Part shown: piece after piece, positions 1 through 7,814 of the stretch
How positions within the stretch are numbered: position 1 is the stretch's first letter
Layout: every line of letters begins with the position of its first letter
Origin: an uncultured Tissierellia bacterium
GTDB taxonomy: Bacteria; Bacillota; Clostridia; Tissierellales; Peptoniphilaceae
Direction: 5' to 3'
Assembly (NCBI GenBank): GCA_902489145.1
Contig: CABTYV010000004.1
Location: 1 to 45,772 of the forward strand
DNA: 45,772 nucleotides
The notes under the pieces: model-generated
The model's input: only the letters and a program-made list of their open reading frames with translations
The model's database searches: none
Told to the model about the DNA's origin: nothing
Program-made: the position numbers and the translations under genes

Positions 1-2
1 AC

Positions 3-1046
3 GGACAGGTCTACCTCATCCACAATCGCGTCTATGATATGCACCAGGTCGCCAATCATATCCACCAGCTGGTTCCATCGGCGGAGCTGGCCATGGCCAA
101 TGGACAGATGTCCACTCGGGAGCTGGAAGGGGTAATGGAAGCCTTCGTATCCGGTCGCACCGATATTCTTTTGGCCACCGCCATCGTGGAAACGGGCATG
201 GACATTCCCAATGTCAATACCATGATCATTCTGGGGGCCGATCGAATGGGTCTTTCCCAGCTCTATCAGCTCAAGGGGCGCATTGGCCGAGCGGACCGTC
301 GTTCCTATGCCTACTTCACTTATCAAAGGAGCCGGGTTCTTTCCGAAGAGGCAGAAAAGAGGCTAAAAGCCATCCGGGATTTTACGGAGTTTGGCTCCGG
401 ATACAAGATTGCCATGCGGGATTTGGAGCTGCGTGGAGCGGGCAATATACTTGGGGAAAGTCAATCTGGTCATATTGAATCGATTGGATATGATTTATAT
501 GTTAAAATGCTCGAAGAGGCAGTGAACCGGGCCAAGGGAAGTGAAACACAGGAGCGCCTCAATGAGATTGGCGTTGATATCAAGTGTTCAGCTTTCATAC
601 CTGATTCTTATATTGGCAATACCACCGATAAAATGATGATGTATCGTCAAATTGCCTCCATATCTGGAGTAGAAAATTACAACCAGTTGCTGGAGGAGCT
701 GATTGACCGCTATGGAGATCCACCGAGCAGTGTGGTCAACCTCATGGATATTGTCATGATGAAGAAGATGGCGAGCCGTATCGGCTTCCAGCAGATCAAA
801 GAGGTAGACGGTTTTGTGGAGCTGCGCTATGCGCATTTCGATTTATTCTCGGTAGAGGAGTTAAAGGAAATTGCAGAGTCTTACCACGGACCGCTTTCCT
901 TTGACTTTCAAAATCGATCGGCATTTAAGATCGCAGAAGGTCCACAAAAAATGAAGGATGTGTCTCGTTTGCTGGATTTGATCGACCAAATGAAAAGGAG
1001 AAATAGGGGAGGAAAACATGAACAAACAGGTGAAGAAACTCATTAG
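3..1046 (+). CDS. mfd: Transcription-repair coupling factor Mfd, C-terminal part (partial)
   Basis: The gene enters from the left edge; the open frame begins at base 3, so about 347 C-terminal residues of a protein usually near 1,150 residues are seen. Mfd is a DNA translocase that removes RNA polymerase stalled at lesions and recruits UvrA. Visible are the end of the second RecA-like helicase lobe (ATAIVETGMDIPN, then the motif VI segment QLYQLKGRIGRADR), the translocation-linked segment DFTEFGSGYKIAMRDLELRG, and the C-terminal TRCF domain (from about IKCSAFIPDSYI). The stop lies 29 bases inside prsA, so the two genes are probably transcribed together. No promoter can be seen because the 5' end is missing. 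The family assignment is secure. Confidence 0.96.
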   Translation, partial: GQVYLIHNRVYDMHQVANHIHQLVPSAELAMANGQMSTRELEGVMEAFVSGRTDILLATAIVETGMDIPNVNTMIILGADRMGLSQLYQLKGRIGRADRRSYAYFTYQRSRVLSEEAEKRLKAIRDFTEFGSGYKIAMRDLELRGAGNILGESQSGHIESIGYDLYVKMLEEAVNRAKGSETQERLNEIGVDIKCSAFIPDSYIGNTTDKMMMYRQIASISGVENYNQLLEELIDRYGDPPSSVVNLMDIVMMKKMASRIGFQQIKEVDGFVELRYAHFDLFSVEELKEIAESYHGPLSFDFQNRSAFKIAEGPQKMKDVSRLLDLIDQMKRRNRGGKHEQTGEETH

Positions 1047-1959
1047 TGGGGGATTGGCCCTGGGGATTCTCTTGACGGGCTGCGGTGCGAGCGGCGGCAC
1101 CTATGCGACGGTCAACGGAGAGACCATTTCACAGGCCAAATATGATAACCAGCTCAACGTGATCAAGAGCATCATTTCCGCGCAATATCAATTGCCCGCC
1201 AATGTGGAAAAACAGCTGATCCAGGAAATGGTCATGCGCCAGGATCTCAAGAAGAACAAGATTGAGATCAAGGATGCGGACTATAAGAAGGACTATGAGG
1301 ATGCCATCAAAGCCTACGGCGGGGCCGAAGGCTATCGCAGGACCCTGGAGACCTTGAAGATTGATGATAAGCAGATGAAGGAAATGCTCCAATACGAGAC
1401 CGTTTCCCGTCTGCACAAGGAAATGTACGCCAAACAGCATACTCCGAGCGAGGATAAGATCAATAAATACTTTGAGGACAACAAGGATAAGCTGATCACG
1501 GTCAAGGCCAGCCATATCCTGGTCAAGACGGAAGAGGAAGCGAAGAAGGCCAAGGAAAGACTGGATAAAGGGGAGAAGTTCGAGGAAGTCGCCAAGGCCG
1601 TTTCGACCGATTCCTCTGCGAGCGCTGGCGGATCTCTGGGAGAGCAATCGCCCAGCAAGTTCGTTCCGGCCTTCTCCAATGCACTCACCAACATGAAGGA
1701 AGGAGAGATTTCGAACCCCGTCAAGACGGAATTTGGTTACCACATCATCCGTTTGGAAAAGAAAAATGATACGCCCAAGGCCCTCCATGACAAAATCGTC
1801 GAGGCTTTGGTGGCTCAGGATTACGCCCTATATCTCCAGGGGCTGGTGACCGATGCGAAAGTGGAGGTGCAGGGCAAGGTCAAATCGCCCGGCAAGGATG
1901 CCAAGAGCGGAAAAGAACAGAAAAGCGACGCTTCCGCCAAGGATCAATCCTCTAAATAA
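1018..1959 (+). CDS. prsA: PrsA-like peptidyl-prolyl isomerase lipoprotein
   Basis: A 313-residue extracellular foldase. A basic N-terminus and hydrophobic stretch end in the lipobox LTGC, with Cys22 as the likely lipidated residue. An N-terminal SurA/PrsA-like region precedes a parvulin domain at about residues 160-250 (VKASHILVKTEEEA, GGSLGE, EFGYHIIRL). The C-terminal tail is Lys/Ser-rich. Known family role: folding of secreted proteins, including penicillin-binding proteins, on the outer face of the membrane. The start ATG lies within the mfd 3' end behind a GGGGAGG ribosome-binding site at about 1006-1012, so translational coupling to mfd is plausible. A strong terminator follows at 1970-2001. 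PrsA is the best match; a generic parvulin lipoprotein is the alternative. Confidence 0.92.
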   Translation: MNKQVKKLISGGLALGILLTGCGASGGTYATVNGETISQAKYDNQLNVIKSIISAQYQLPANVEKQLIQEMVMRQDLKKNKIEIKDADYKKDYEDAIKAYGGAEGYRRTLETLKIDDKQMKEMLQYETVSRLHKEMYAKQHTPSEDKINKYFEDNKDKLITVKASHILVKTEEEAKKAKERLDKGEKFEEVAKAVSTDSSASAGGSLGEQSPSKFVPAFSNALTNMKEGEISNPVKTEFGYHIIRLEKKNDTPKALHDKIVEALVAQDYALYLQGLVTDAKVEVQGKVKSPGKDAKSGKEQKSDASAKDQSSK

Positions 1960-1969
1960 GAATGAAGGA

Positions 1970-2001
1970 CGAGCCCGATTTTTTCGGGCTCGTTGTTTTT
2001 T
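1970..2001 (+). terminator. Rho-independent terminator after prsA
   Basis: Perfect 9-bp stem (CGAGCCCGA at 1970-1978 with TCGGGCTCG at 1984-1992), T5 loop, then a T-rich run to 2001. It separates mfd-prsA from the glycolytic genes. Confidence 0.93.
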
Positions 2002-2087
2002 GATCGAATTGGGTATAGATTTGGATAGTGGAATGAACTTTTTCAACTGAAATCACCCATGGAAAAAGAACCTTTAGGAGGGAATGC

Positions 2088-3098
2088 ATGGCAACAAAAG
2101 TAGCAATCAACGGTTTTGGACGGATTGGCCGTCTGGCGCTGCGTCGGATTCAGACATTAAACGATATCGATGTGGTGGCCATCAACGATTTGGTGGACAA
2201 GGATTTTTTAACCTACCTGTTTAAATACGACACGATGCAAGGAACCTTCGATGGCGAGCTGGAGGCAACCGCAGAGGGGATCCGGGTCAATGGTGACGAA
2301 ATCAAGATGTATGCTGAGCCAGATGCCTCGAAATTGCCCTGGAAGGAGCTGGACGTCGATGTCGTTCTCGAATGCACCGGCTTCTATACATCCCGGGAAA
2401 AGGCTCAGGCTCATCTGGATGCGGGGGCGAAGAAGGTTCTCATTTCCGCACCGGCCAAGGGCGGGGACGTCAAGATGATTGTCTACAATGTCAATCATGA
2501 CACGCTGGAGGATAGCGATGTGATCGTTTCGGGCGCTTCCTGCACGACCAACTGCCTGGCGCCGATGGTCAAGGTGTTGAAGGAAAACTTCGGTCTTAAG
2601 CTGGCTCAGATGTCTACGATCCATGGCTACACGGGTAACCAGGCTCTTCAGGACAGCCCCAACCGGGCGAACAACTTCCGCCGTGGCCGGGCAGCAGCAC
2701 AAAATACGGTGCCGACCACGACCGGAGCGGCCAAGGCCGTCGGGAAGGTCATTCCTGAGGTAGAAGGCTTCGTGGATGGGACGGCCCTGCGCGTTCCAGT
2801 CGCTACCGGCTCCATCACCGAGCTTTACTCCATCCTGGATAAAAAGGTGACGGTCGAAGAGGTCAATGCAGCCATGAAGAAAGCCGCCAACCCCTCCTTC
2901 GCCTACAACGAGGATGAGATTGTTTCGTCCGATGTGATCGGTACAGAAGCAGGGTCCGTCTTTGATGCTACCCTGACCAAGATTGTGGAAGCGGGCGATG
3001 TACAGATGGTCAAGACCGTGGCTTGGTATGATAACGAATATGGTTATACCTGCCAGCTGGTCAGAACCCTGGACTATATTACCAAGCTTTCAAAATAA
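2088..3098 (+). CDS. gapA: Glyceraldehyde-3-phosphate dehydrogenase, type I
   Basis: A 336-residue cytosolic enzyme that oxidises and phosphorylates glyceraldehyde 3-phosphate to 1,3-bisphosphoglycerate using NAD+. The N-terminal Rossmann motif (INGFGRIGRLALRR), the catalytic cysteine motif SGASCTTNCLAP and the C-terminal segment VKTVAWYDNEYGYTCQLVRTL are all present, and the length is normal. The start has a strong TAGGAGGG site at about 2075-2082. It is the first gene of the glycolytic run, but a terminator-like hairpin at 3107-3143 separates it from pgk, so gapA mRNA may be made in excess of the downstream message. No cggR-type regulator lies upstream; the preceding gene is prsA. Confidence 0.98.
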   Translation: MATKVAINGFGRIGRLALRRIQTLNDIDVVAINDLVDKDFLTYLFKYDTMQGTFDGELEATAEGIRVNGDEIKMYAEPDASKLPWKELDVDVVLECTGFYTSREKAQAHLDAGAKKVLISAPAKGGDVKMIVYNVNHDTLEDSDVIVSGASCTTNCLAPMVKVLKENFGLKLAQMSTIHGYTGNQALQDSPNRANNFRRGRAAAQNTVPTTTGAAKAVGKVIPEVEGFVDGTALRVPVATGSITELYSILDKKVTVEEVNAAMKKAANPSFAYNEDEIVSSDVIGTEAGSVFDATLTKIVEAGDVQMVKTVAWYDNEYGYTCQLVRTLDYITKLSK

Positions 3099-3106
3099 GT
3101 GATGCA

Positions 3107-3143
3107 GGGGCGGCAGAGCGTTAGGCTTTTCCGCCCCTTTTTT
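3107..3143 (+). terminator. Terminator-like hairpin between gapA and pgk
   Basis: GGGGCGG at 3107-3113 pairs with CCGCCCC at 3131-3137, followed by T6. It stands inside an otherwise co-directional pathway cluster with only 67 bases between genes. It is probably an intra-operon partial terminator, or a full stop if pgk has its own promoter. Confidence 0.8.
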
Positions 3144-3165
3144 GCCTGGTTAGAAAGGAGCTTAC

Positions 3166-4362
3166 ATGACCAAAAAAACACTCAAGGACATGGATTTCGC
3201 TGGAAAACGGGTGCTCGTACGCGTAGATTTTAATGTGCCGATGGCCAAGGACGGGTCGGGGACGATTGTAGATGACGCCCGGATTCGTGCTGCTCTGCCC
3301 ACCCTTCAATATTTGATCGACCATCAAGCCAAGCTGATCCTGATGTCCCATCTGGGTCGGCCCAAGGGAGAGGCAAATCCGGCCTTTTCGCTTGCGCCGG
3401 TCGCCCAGCGTCTGGGTGAACTGTTAAAGAAGGAAGTCTTATTTGTTCCCTCGGATCAGGTGGTAGATGAGCAGGTAAAAGAAAGGCTCGCTTCCCTAAA
3501 GGAAGGCCAGGTGGCCCTCTTGGAAAATACGCGTTTCCATGCAGAGGAAACCAAAAATGGGCCTGCGTTTTCGAAAGAGCTGGCTTCTTTAGCGGATCTT
3601 TTTGTCAACGATGCCTTCGGCACCTGCCACCGGGCCCATGCCTCCAATGTCGGCGTCGCAGACCTGCTCCCCTCCTGCCTGGGCTTTTTGGTGGAAAAGG
3701 AGGTCGAGATCATGGGCCAGGCCCTGGAGGATCCGGCCCGTCCCTTCCTGGCCATTTTAGGCGGTGCGAAGGTTTCTGATAAGATCGGCGTCATCGAAAA
3801 TTTACTCGATAAGGTGGATACCATCCTCATTGGGGGTGGCATGGCCTATACCTTCCTGAAGAGCCAGGGCAAGGAAATCGGCCTTTCCCTCCTGGAAGAA
3901 GATAAGATCGAACTAGCGGCGTCGCTGCTGGAAAAGGCCCGTGAAAAAGGGGTGGAGATTCTTTTGCCCGTAGATGGCGTGGTAGCGGAAAAATTGGCCG
4001 AAGGCGTCAAGACGGAGGTCGTATCCATCGATCAAATCCCCAAGGATCAGATGGCCCTGGATATCGGCCCCAAGACGGCGGAGCGTTACCGCAAAGAGAT
4101 TCTTCAGGCTAAAACAGTGGTCTGGAATGGTCCAATGGGGGTATTTGAGATTCCCGCGTTCGCAGAAGGCACCTTCGCAGTCGCAAAAGCGCTGGCCGAT
4201 TCGGATGCCGTCAGCATCGTCGGCGGAGGTGATAGCGCTTCTGCAGTGGAGCAGGCAGGCTATAAAGAGAAAATCACCCACGTATCGACCGGAGGCGGCG
4301 CCTCCCTGGAGTTTTTAGAAGGCAAGAGTTTGCCGGGCATTGCGGCGATTGGCGATCGGTAA
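3166..4362 (+). CDS. pgk: Phosphoglycerate kinase
   Basis: A 398-residue glycolytic enzyme transferring phosphate from 1,3-bisphosphoglycerate to ADP. The N-terminal signature GKRVLVRVDFNVP, the substrate-binding LLENTRFH, the hinge-proximal FLAILGGAKVSDKI and the C-terminal nucleotide-site segment VVWNGPMGVFE with SIVGGGDSASAVE are intact. Start ATG follows an AGAAAGGAG site. Only 9 bases separate its stop from tpiA, so the two are almost certainly on one mRNA. Size and motifs are normal. Confidence 0.98.
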   Translation: MTKKTLKDMDFAGKRVLVRVDFNVPMAKDGSGTIVDDARIRAALPTLQYLIDHQAKLILMSHLGRPKGEANPAFSLAPVAQRLGELLKKEVLFVPSDQVVDEQVKERLASLKEGQVALLENTRFHAEETKNGPAFSKELASLADLFVNDAFGTCHRAHASNVGVADLLPSCLGFLVEKEVEIMGQALEDPARPFLAILGGAKVSDKIGVIENLLDKVDTILIGGGMAYTFLKSQGKEIGLSLLEEDKIELAASLLEKAREKGVEILLPVDGVVAEKLAEGVKTEVVSIDQIPKDQMALDIGPKTAERYRKEILQAKTVVWNGPMGVFEIPAFAEGTFAVAKALADSDAVSIVGGGDSASAVEQAGYKEKITHVSTGGGASLEFLEGKSLPGIAAIGDR

Positions 4363-4371
4363 GGAGGGGGT

Positions 4372-5127
4372 ATGCGCAAGGCATTAATTGCAGGAAACTG
4401 GAAGATGAACAAAACGCCCTATCAGGCAGGTCAGCTCATGGAGGCCATCGTAGCGGCTGACTTGGACCCGGAGGTTGAAGCGCTCGTCTGTGTGCCGGCG
4501 ATCAATATTCCAGTGGTTCGAGAAAAAATAGAGGGGCATCCCATTGGTCTGGGCGCTGAGAATTTTTACTATGAAGCATCCGGCGCTTTTACCGGCGAAA
4601 TTTCCGGCCCCATGCTAAAAGACTATGAAGTGCAGTATATCATTTTGGGCCATTCTGAGCGGCGGGAGCTCTTTCAGGAGTGCGATGCATTGATTCAAAA
4701 AAAGGTCCAGTCGGCTTTGAAACAGGATTTTCGCCCCATCCTCTGTGTGGGTGAAACGCTTGAGGAACGTCAGGCGGGCCAGGCACAGAAAAAAGTGGCT
4801 CATCAGCTGGACCAGGACCTGGAAGGGTGCGCAGCGGATGAGTTTGACCGCATCGTCATTGCCTACGAACCGCTCTGGGCGATCGGGACGGGCCAGACGG
4901 CTTCGGCCTCAGATGCGGAAGAGATGTGTGCCTTCATCCGTCAGGAGATCGGAGCAAGGTTCGGGGATCAGGCAGCTGACCGGGTTCGGATTCAGTACGG
5001 CGGCTCTGTCAAACCGGCCAATATCAAGGAAATTATGGCCATGGACAACATTGATGGCGCCTTGGTTGGAGGGGCGAGCTTGGAGGCAGACTCCTTCGTC
5101 GCACTGGTCAATTATCGGAAGGCATAA
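4372..5127 (+). CDS. tpiA: Triose-phosphate isomerase
   Basis: A 251-residue TIM barrel interconverting dihydroxyacetone phosphate and glyceraldehyde 3-phosphate. Visible are the Lys motif GNWKMNKT at residues 8-15, the catalytic His motif ILGHSERR, the catalytic Glu in AYEPLWAIGTG and the phosphate-binding YGGSVKPANI. Start ATG follows AAGGAGGGGGT. It is 9 bases after pgk and 16 bases before eno. A phosphoglycerate mutase gene would often sit between tpiA and eno in Bacillota, but there is no room for one here. Confidence 0.98.
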   Translation: MRKALIAGNWKMNKTPYQAGQLMEAIVAADLDPEVEALVCVPAINIPVVREKIEGHPIGLGAENFYYEASGAFTGEISGPMLKDYEVQYIILGHSERRELFQECDALIQKKVQSALKQDFRPILCVGETLEERQAGQAQKKVAHQLDQDLEGCAADEFDRIVIAYEPLWAIGTGQTASASDAEEMCAFIRQEIGARFGDQAADRVRIQYGGSVKPANIKEIMAMDNIDGALVGGASLEADSFVALVNYRKA

Positions 5128-5143
5128 AAGAAAGGAAGGGGCT

Positions 5144-6454
5144 ATGTCGGAAATCATTGATATTTATGCACGTCAGGTGCTGGATTCGAGGGGAAATCCC
5201 ACCGTCGAGGTGGAGGTGGTTACGGAGGAGGGCGCCTTTGGTCGCGCCATTGTCCCCTCAGGCGCCTCTACGGGTCAGTTTGAAGCGGTAGAGCTTCGGG
5301 ACGGCGACGATGATTATTATGAAGGAAAATCCGTTTTAAAAGCTGTGGATCACGTCAATAATGACCTGGCCAACCTATTATTGGGTTGGGAGGTGAGCGA
5401 TCAGGTTGGGATTGATTCCGCCATGATTGAAGCCGATGGGACGCCCAATAAGGGCAAATTTGGCGCCAATGCAGTTTTAGGCGTTTCGATGGCTTGTGCC
5501 AAAGCGGCTGCGGAGGAAGCGGGCCTACAGCTGTATCGCTATTTCGGTGGGATCAATGCCAAACAGTTCCCCGTACCGATGATGAATGTCATCAACGGCG
5601 GCAAGCATGCCGATAACTCGGTCTCCTTCCAGGAGTTTATGATTATGCCGGTGGGGGCGAACTCCTGGAGCCAGGCTTTGGAGTGGTGTGTCAAGGTCTT
5701 CCATACCCTGAAGGGCGTGCTCAAGGAGGACGGCTATGCCACGACGGTAGGCGATGAGGGGGGCTTTGCACCTAACTTCAAAAATGATGAAGAACCCTTT
5801 GCCTACCTGGTGAAGGCGATCGAAAAGGCGGGCTTCACCCCGGGCGAGGACTTCATGCTAGCGGCTGATCCGGCTACGACCGAGCTGTATGAGGAAGCCA
5901 AAAAGATCGGCAAGGACGGCTACTACTTCTGGAAGACCGACCAGTTTAAGACAGCAGAAGAGATGATTGATTTCTGGGAAGAGATGGTGGACAAGTATCC
6001 GATCATCTCCCTCGAGGATGGGCTGGCTGAGGAGGATTGGGAGAACTGGAAGAAGCTGACGGATCGGATTGGCGACCGTGTTCAGCTGGTAGGCGATGAT
6101 CTTTTCGTCACCAATCCCGAGCGGCTCAAAAAGGGCATTGAAATGGGCGTGGCCAATGCCATCCTGATCAAGGTCAATCAAATCGGGACGCTGACGGAAA
6201 CTATGGAAGCCATTGAGATGGCAAAGCGAGCGGGCTATACGGCCATTATCTCGCACCGTTCGGGGGAGAGCGAGGACACGACCATTGCGGATCTTGTGGT
6301 GGCGACCAACGCCGGCCAAATTAAAACGGGCGCGCCTTCTCGCACCGACCGGGTAGCAAAGTACAACCAGCTGCTTCGGATTGAAGATTATCTGGGTGAG
6401 GATAGCCGGTACCTGGGCCTGGAAAGCTTTTACAATTTAAATAATCGGCACTAA
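5144..6454 (+). CDS. eno: Enolase
   Basis: A 436-residue enzyme dehydrating 2-phosphoglycerate to phosphoenolpyruvate; also a degradosome component in many bacteria. Motifs: N-terminal IYARQVLDSRGNPTVEVEV, DEGGFAPN, metal ligands in ISLEDGLAEEDW and LVGDDLFVTN, catalytic Lys in LIKVNQIGT, and the signature ISHRSGESEDT. The frame is open far upstream into tpiA, but the true start is the ATG at 5144, behind AAGGAAGGGG and beginning MSEIIDIYARQVLDSR as in the family. The last gene of the glycolytic cluster; a strong terminator follows. Confidence 0.98.
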   Translation: MSEIIDIYARQVLDSRGNPTVEVEVVTEEGAFGRAIVPSGASTGQFEAVELRDGDDDYYEGKSVLKAVDHVNNDLANLLLGWEVSDQVGIDSAMIEADGTPNKGKFGANAVLGVSMACAKAAAEEAGLQLYRYFGGINAKQFPVPMMNVINGGKHADNSVSFQEFMIMPVGANSWSQALEWCVKVFHTLKGVLKEDGYATTVGDEGGFAPNFKNDEEPFAYLVKAIEKAGFTPGEDFMLAADPATTELYEEAKKIGKDGYYFWKTDQFKTAEEMIDFWEEMVDKYPIISLEDGLAEEDWENWKKLTDRIGDRVQLVGDDLFVTNPERLKKGIEMGVANAILIKVNQIGTLTETMEAIEMAKRAGYTAIISHRSGESEDTTIADLVVATNAGQIKTGAPSRTDRVAKYNQLLRIEDYLGEDSRYLGLESFYNLNNRH

Positions 6455-6468
6455 TTGAGCGTAAGTAC

Positions 6469-6498
6469 GGGGGAATGGGCAGCCATTCCCCCTTTTTT
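6469..6498 (+). terminator. Rho-independent terminator after eno
   Basis: Perfect 10-bp stem (GGGGGAATGG at 6469-6478 with CCATTCCCCC at 6483-6492), 4-base loop, T6. Ends the glycolytic transcript. Confidence 0.95.
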
Positions 6499-6663
6499 CT
6501 TTGGAAATTTGGCCAGGTTTGTATGAATTTAGGGTAAAATAGAGACAACAGATCTCCGCCCCAGCAATGGCGTCCGTTTGAAGGGGGAAAACGATGTGCT
6601 AACTCCTTCGCCTCTTTGAGGGGTGGTTTCAGGAAGTAGAGAAAATTAGAAACGGAGGCGTGT
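6499..6663 (+). promoter_or_regulatory. Glycogen operon promoter and leader region
   Basis: 165 bases between the eno terminator and glgC. A plausible -10 box TAAAAT lies at 6535-6540 with no convincing -35. The rest would be a leader of about 115 bases containing two small hairpin-forming segments: CGCC..GGCG near 6557-6572 and CCTC-TTT-GAGG near 6611-6621. It matches no riboswitch class I recognise and has no T-box signature. A strong GGAGG site precedes the glgC ATG. Confidence 0.4.
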
Positions 6664-7803
6664 ATGAGAAACCAGAACAAGGTATGTGCCATGCTTTTAG
6701 CGGGTGGCCAGGGTTCCCGATTGAAAGCGCTGACCAAAGATACGCCCAAACCAGCGGTCCCATTCGGCGGCAAATACCGGATTATCGATTTTGCCCTGTC
6801 CAACGCCACCCATTCAGAAATAAAAGATATCGGCGTCCTGACCCAGTATAAGCCCTTCAAATTAAACGAGCATATTGGGATCGGCTCCGCCTGGGACTAT
6901 GACCGGACCAAGGGCGGCCTTCGGATGCTTTCGCCTTATTACAACGAGGAAGGTGGTCGTTGGTATGAAGGGACGGCCAATGCGATTTACGAAAATATTG
7001 ACTATTTGGACCGGATCAATCCCCAATTTGTTCTGATTCTCTCGGCCGACCACATCTACAAGATGGATTATAATGACCTATTGGATCTTCACCAGAAAAA
7101 AGGGGCAGAATGCACGATTGCCGTTATGGAGGTTCCCTGGGCAGAGGCCAGCCGGTTTGGGATCATGAATACCGATGAGTCTGGCCGCATCATCGAGTTT
7201 GAAGAAAAGCCGGAAAAGCCCAAGTCCAATCTGGCTTCTATGGGCATCTATATGTTCAATTGGCCGACCCTGCGCAGGCAGCTGATTCGAGATTATAATG
7301 ATAAAAATTCCTCGTATGATTTCGGCAAAGATATCATTCCTCATATGTTGGGAGAAGGCCTTCCGCTTTATGCCTACCGCTTCGATGGCTACTGGAAGGA
7401 TGTAGGTACCCTGAAGTCCTATTGGGAGGCCAATCTGGAGATGATTGATCCCAACAATACCCTGAACATTTACGACAAAACCTGGCAGATTTATACCTCC
7501 GCCAAAAACCTTCCGCCTCACTACATTGGACGACAGGGTGTTGTAAAAAATGCACTGGTCAACGAAGCCTGCCAGATATTCGGCCATGTGGAGCATTCCG
7601 TGCTCTTTGGCCATGTGACGGTGGAGGAAGGCGCATTTGTCAAGGATTGTGTCATTCTCTCCGATTGTGTGATTAAGAAAAATGCAAAGCTCAACCGAGT
7701 GGTGATGAATGAGGGCGAAGTGGCAGAGGAAGATGCCGTGTTAGGGGATCAAGCGAGCGAGGGCATTTTCTTAATCAGTAATGGCGTCATTACGAAGGAA
7801 TAG
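6664..7803 (+). CDS. glgC: Glucose-1-phosphate adenylyltransferase, catalytic subunit
   Basis: A 379-residue enzyme making ADP-glucose from ATP and glucose 1-phosphate, the first committed step of glycogen synthesis. The pyrophosphorylase signature LAGGQGSRLKALTKDTPKPAVPFGG, the conserved RIIDFALSN, the substrate segments SADHIYKMDY, EFEEKP and DGYWKDVGT, and a C-terminal left-handed beta-helix (hexapeptide-like DCVILSDCVIKKNAKLN) are visible. Start ATG at 6664 has GGAGG seven bases upstream. First gene of a five-gene operon; glgD follows after 11 bases. In Bacillota GlgC and GlgD form a mixed complex. A cre-like sequence lies inside the gene at 6722-6735 (see findings). Confidence 0.97.
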   Translation: MRNQNKVCAMLLAGGQGSRLKALTKDTPKPAVPFGGKYRIIDFALSNATHSEIKDIGVLTQYKPFKLNEHIGIGSAWDYDRTKGGLRMLSPYYNEEGGRWYEGTANAIYENIDYLDRINPQFVLILSADHIYKMDYNDLLDLHQKKGAECTIAVMEVPWAEASRFGIMNTDESGRIIEFEEKPEKPKSNLASMGIYMFNWPTLRRQLIRDYNDKNSSYDFGKDIIPHMLGEGLPLYAYRFDGYWKDVGTLKSYWEANLEMIDPNNTLNIYDKTWQIYTSAKNLPPHYIGRQGVVKNALVNEACQIFGHVEHSVLFGHVTVEEGAFVKDCVILSDCVIKKNAKLNRVVMNEGEVAEEDAVLGDQASEGIFLISNGVITKE

Positions 7804-7814
7804 GGGGCGGGACC

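Noticed and set aside
588..836. Minus-strand ORFs within mfd, prsA, gapA, glgC and others
   Set aside because: They are antisense shadows of well-supported genes, lack ribosome-binding sites and show no domain motifs.
4745..5143. Long upstream extension of the enolase frame
   Set aside because: It reads through tpiA in another frame, is arginine-rich and unlike any enolase N-terminus; a good ribosome-binding site and canonical start lie at 5144.
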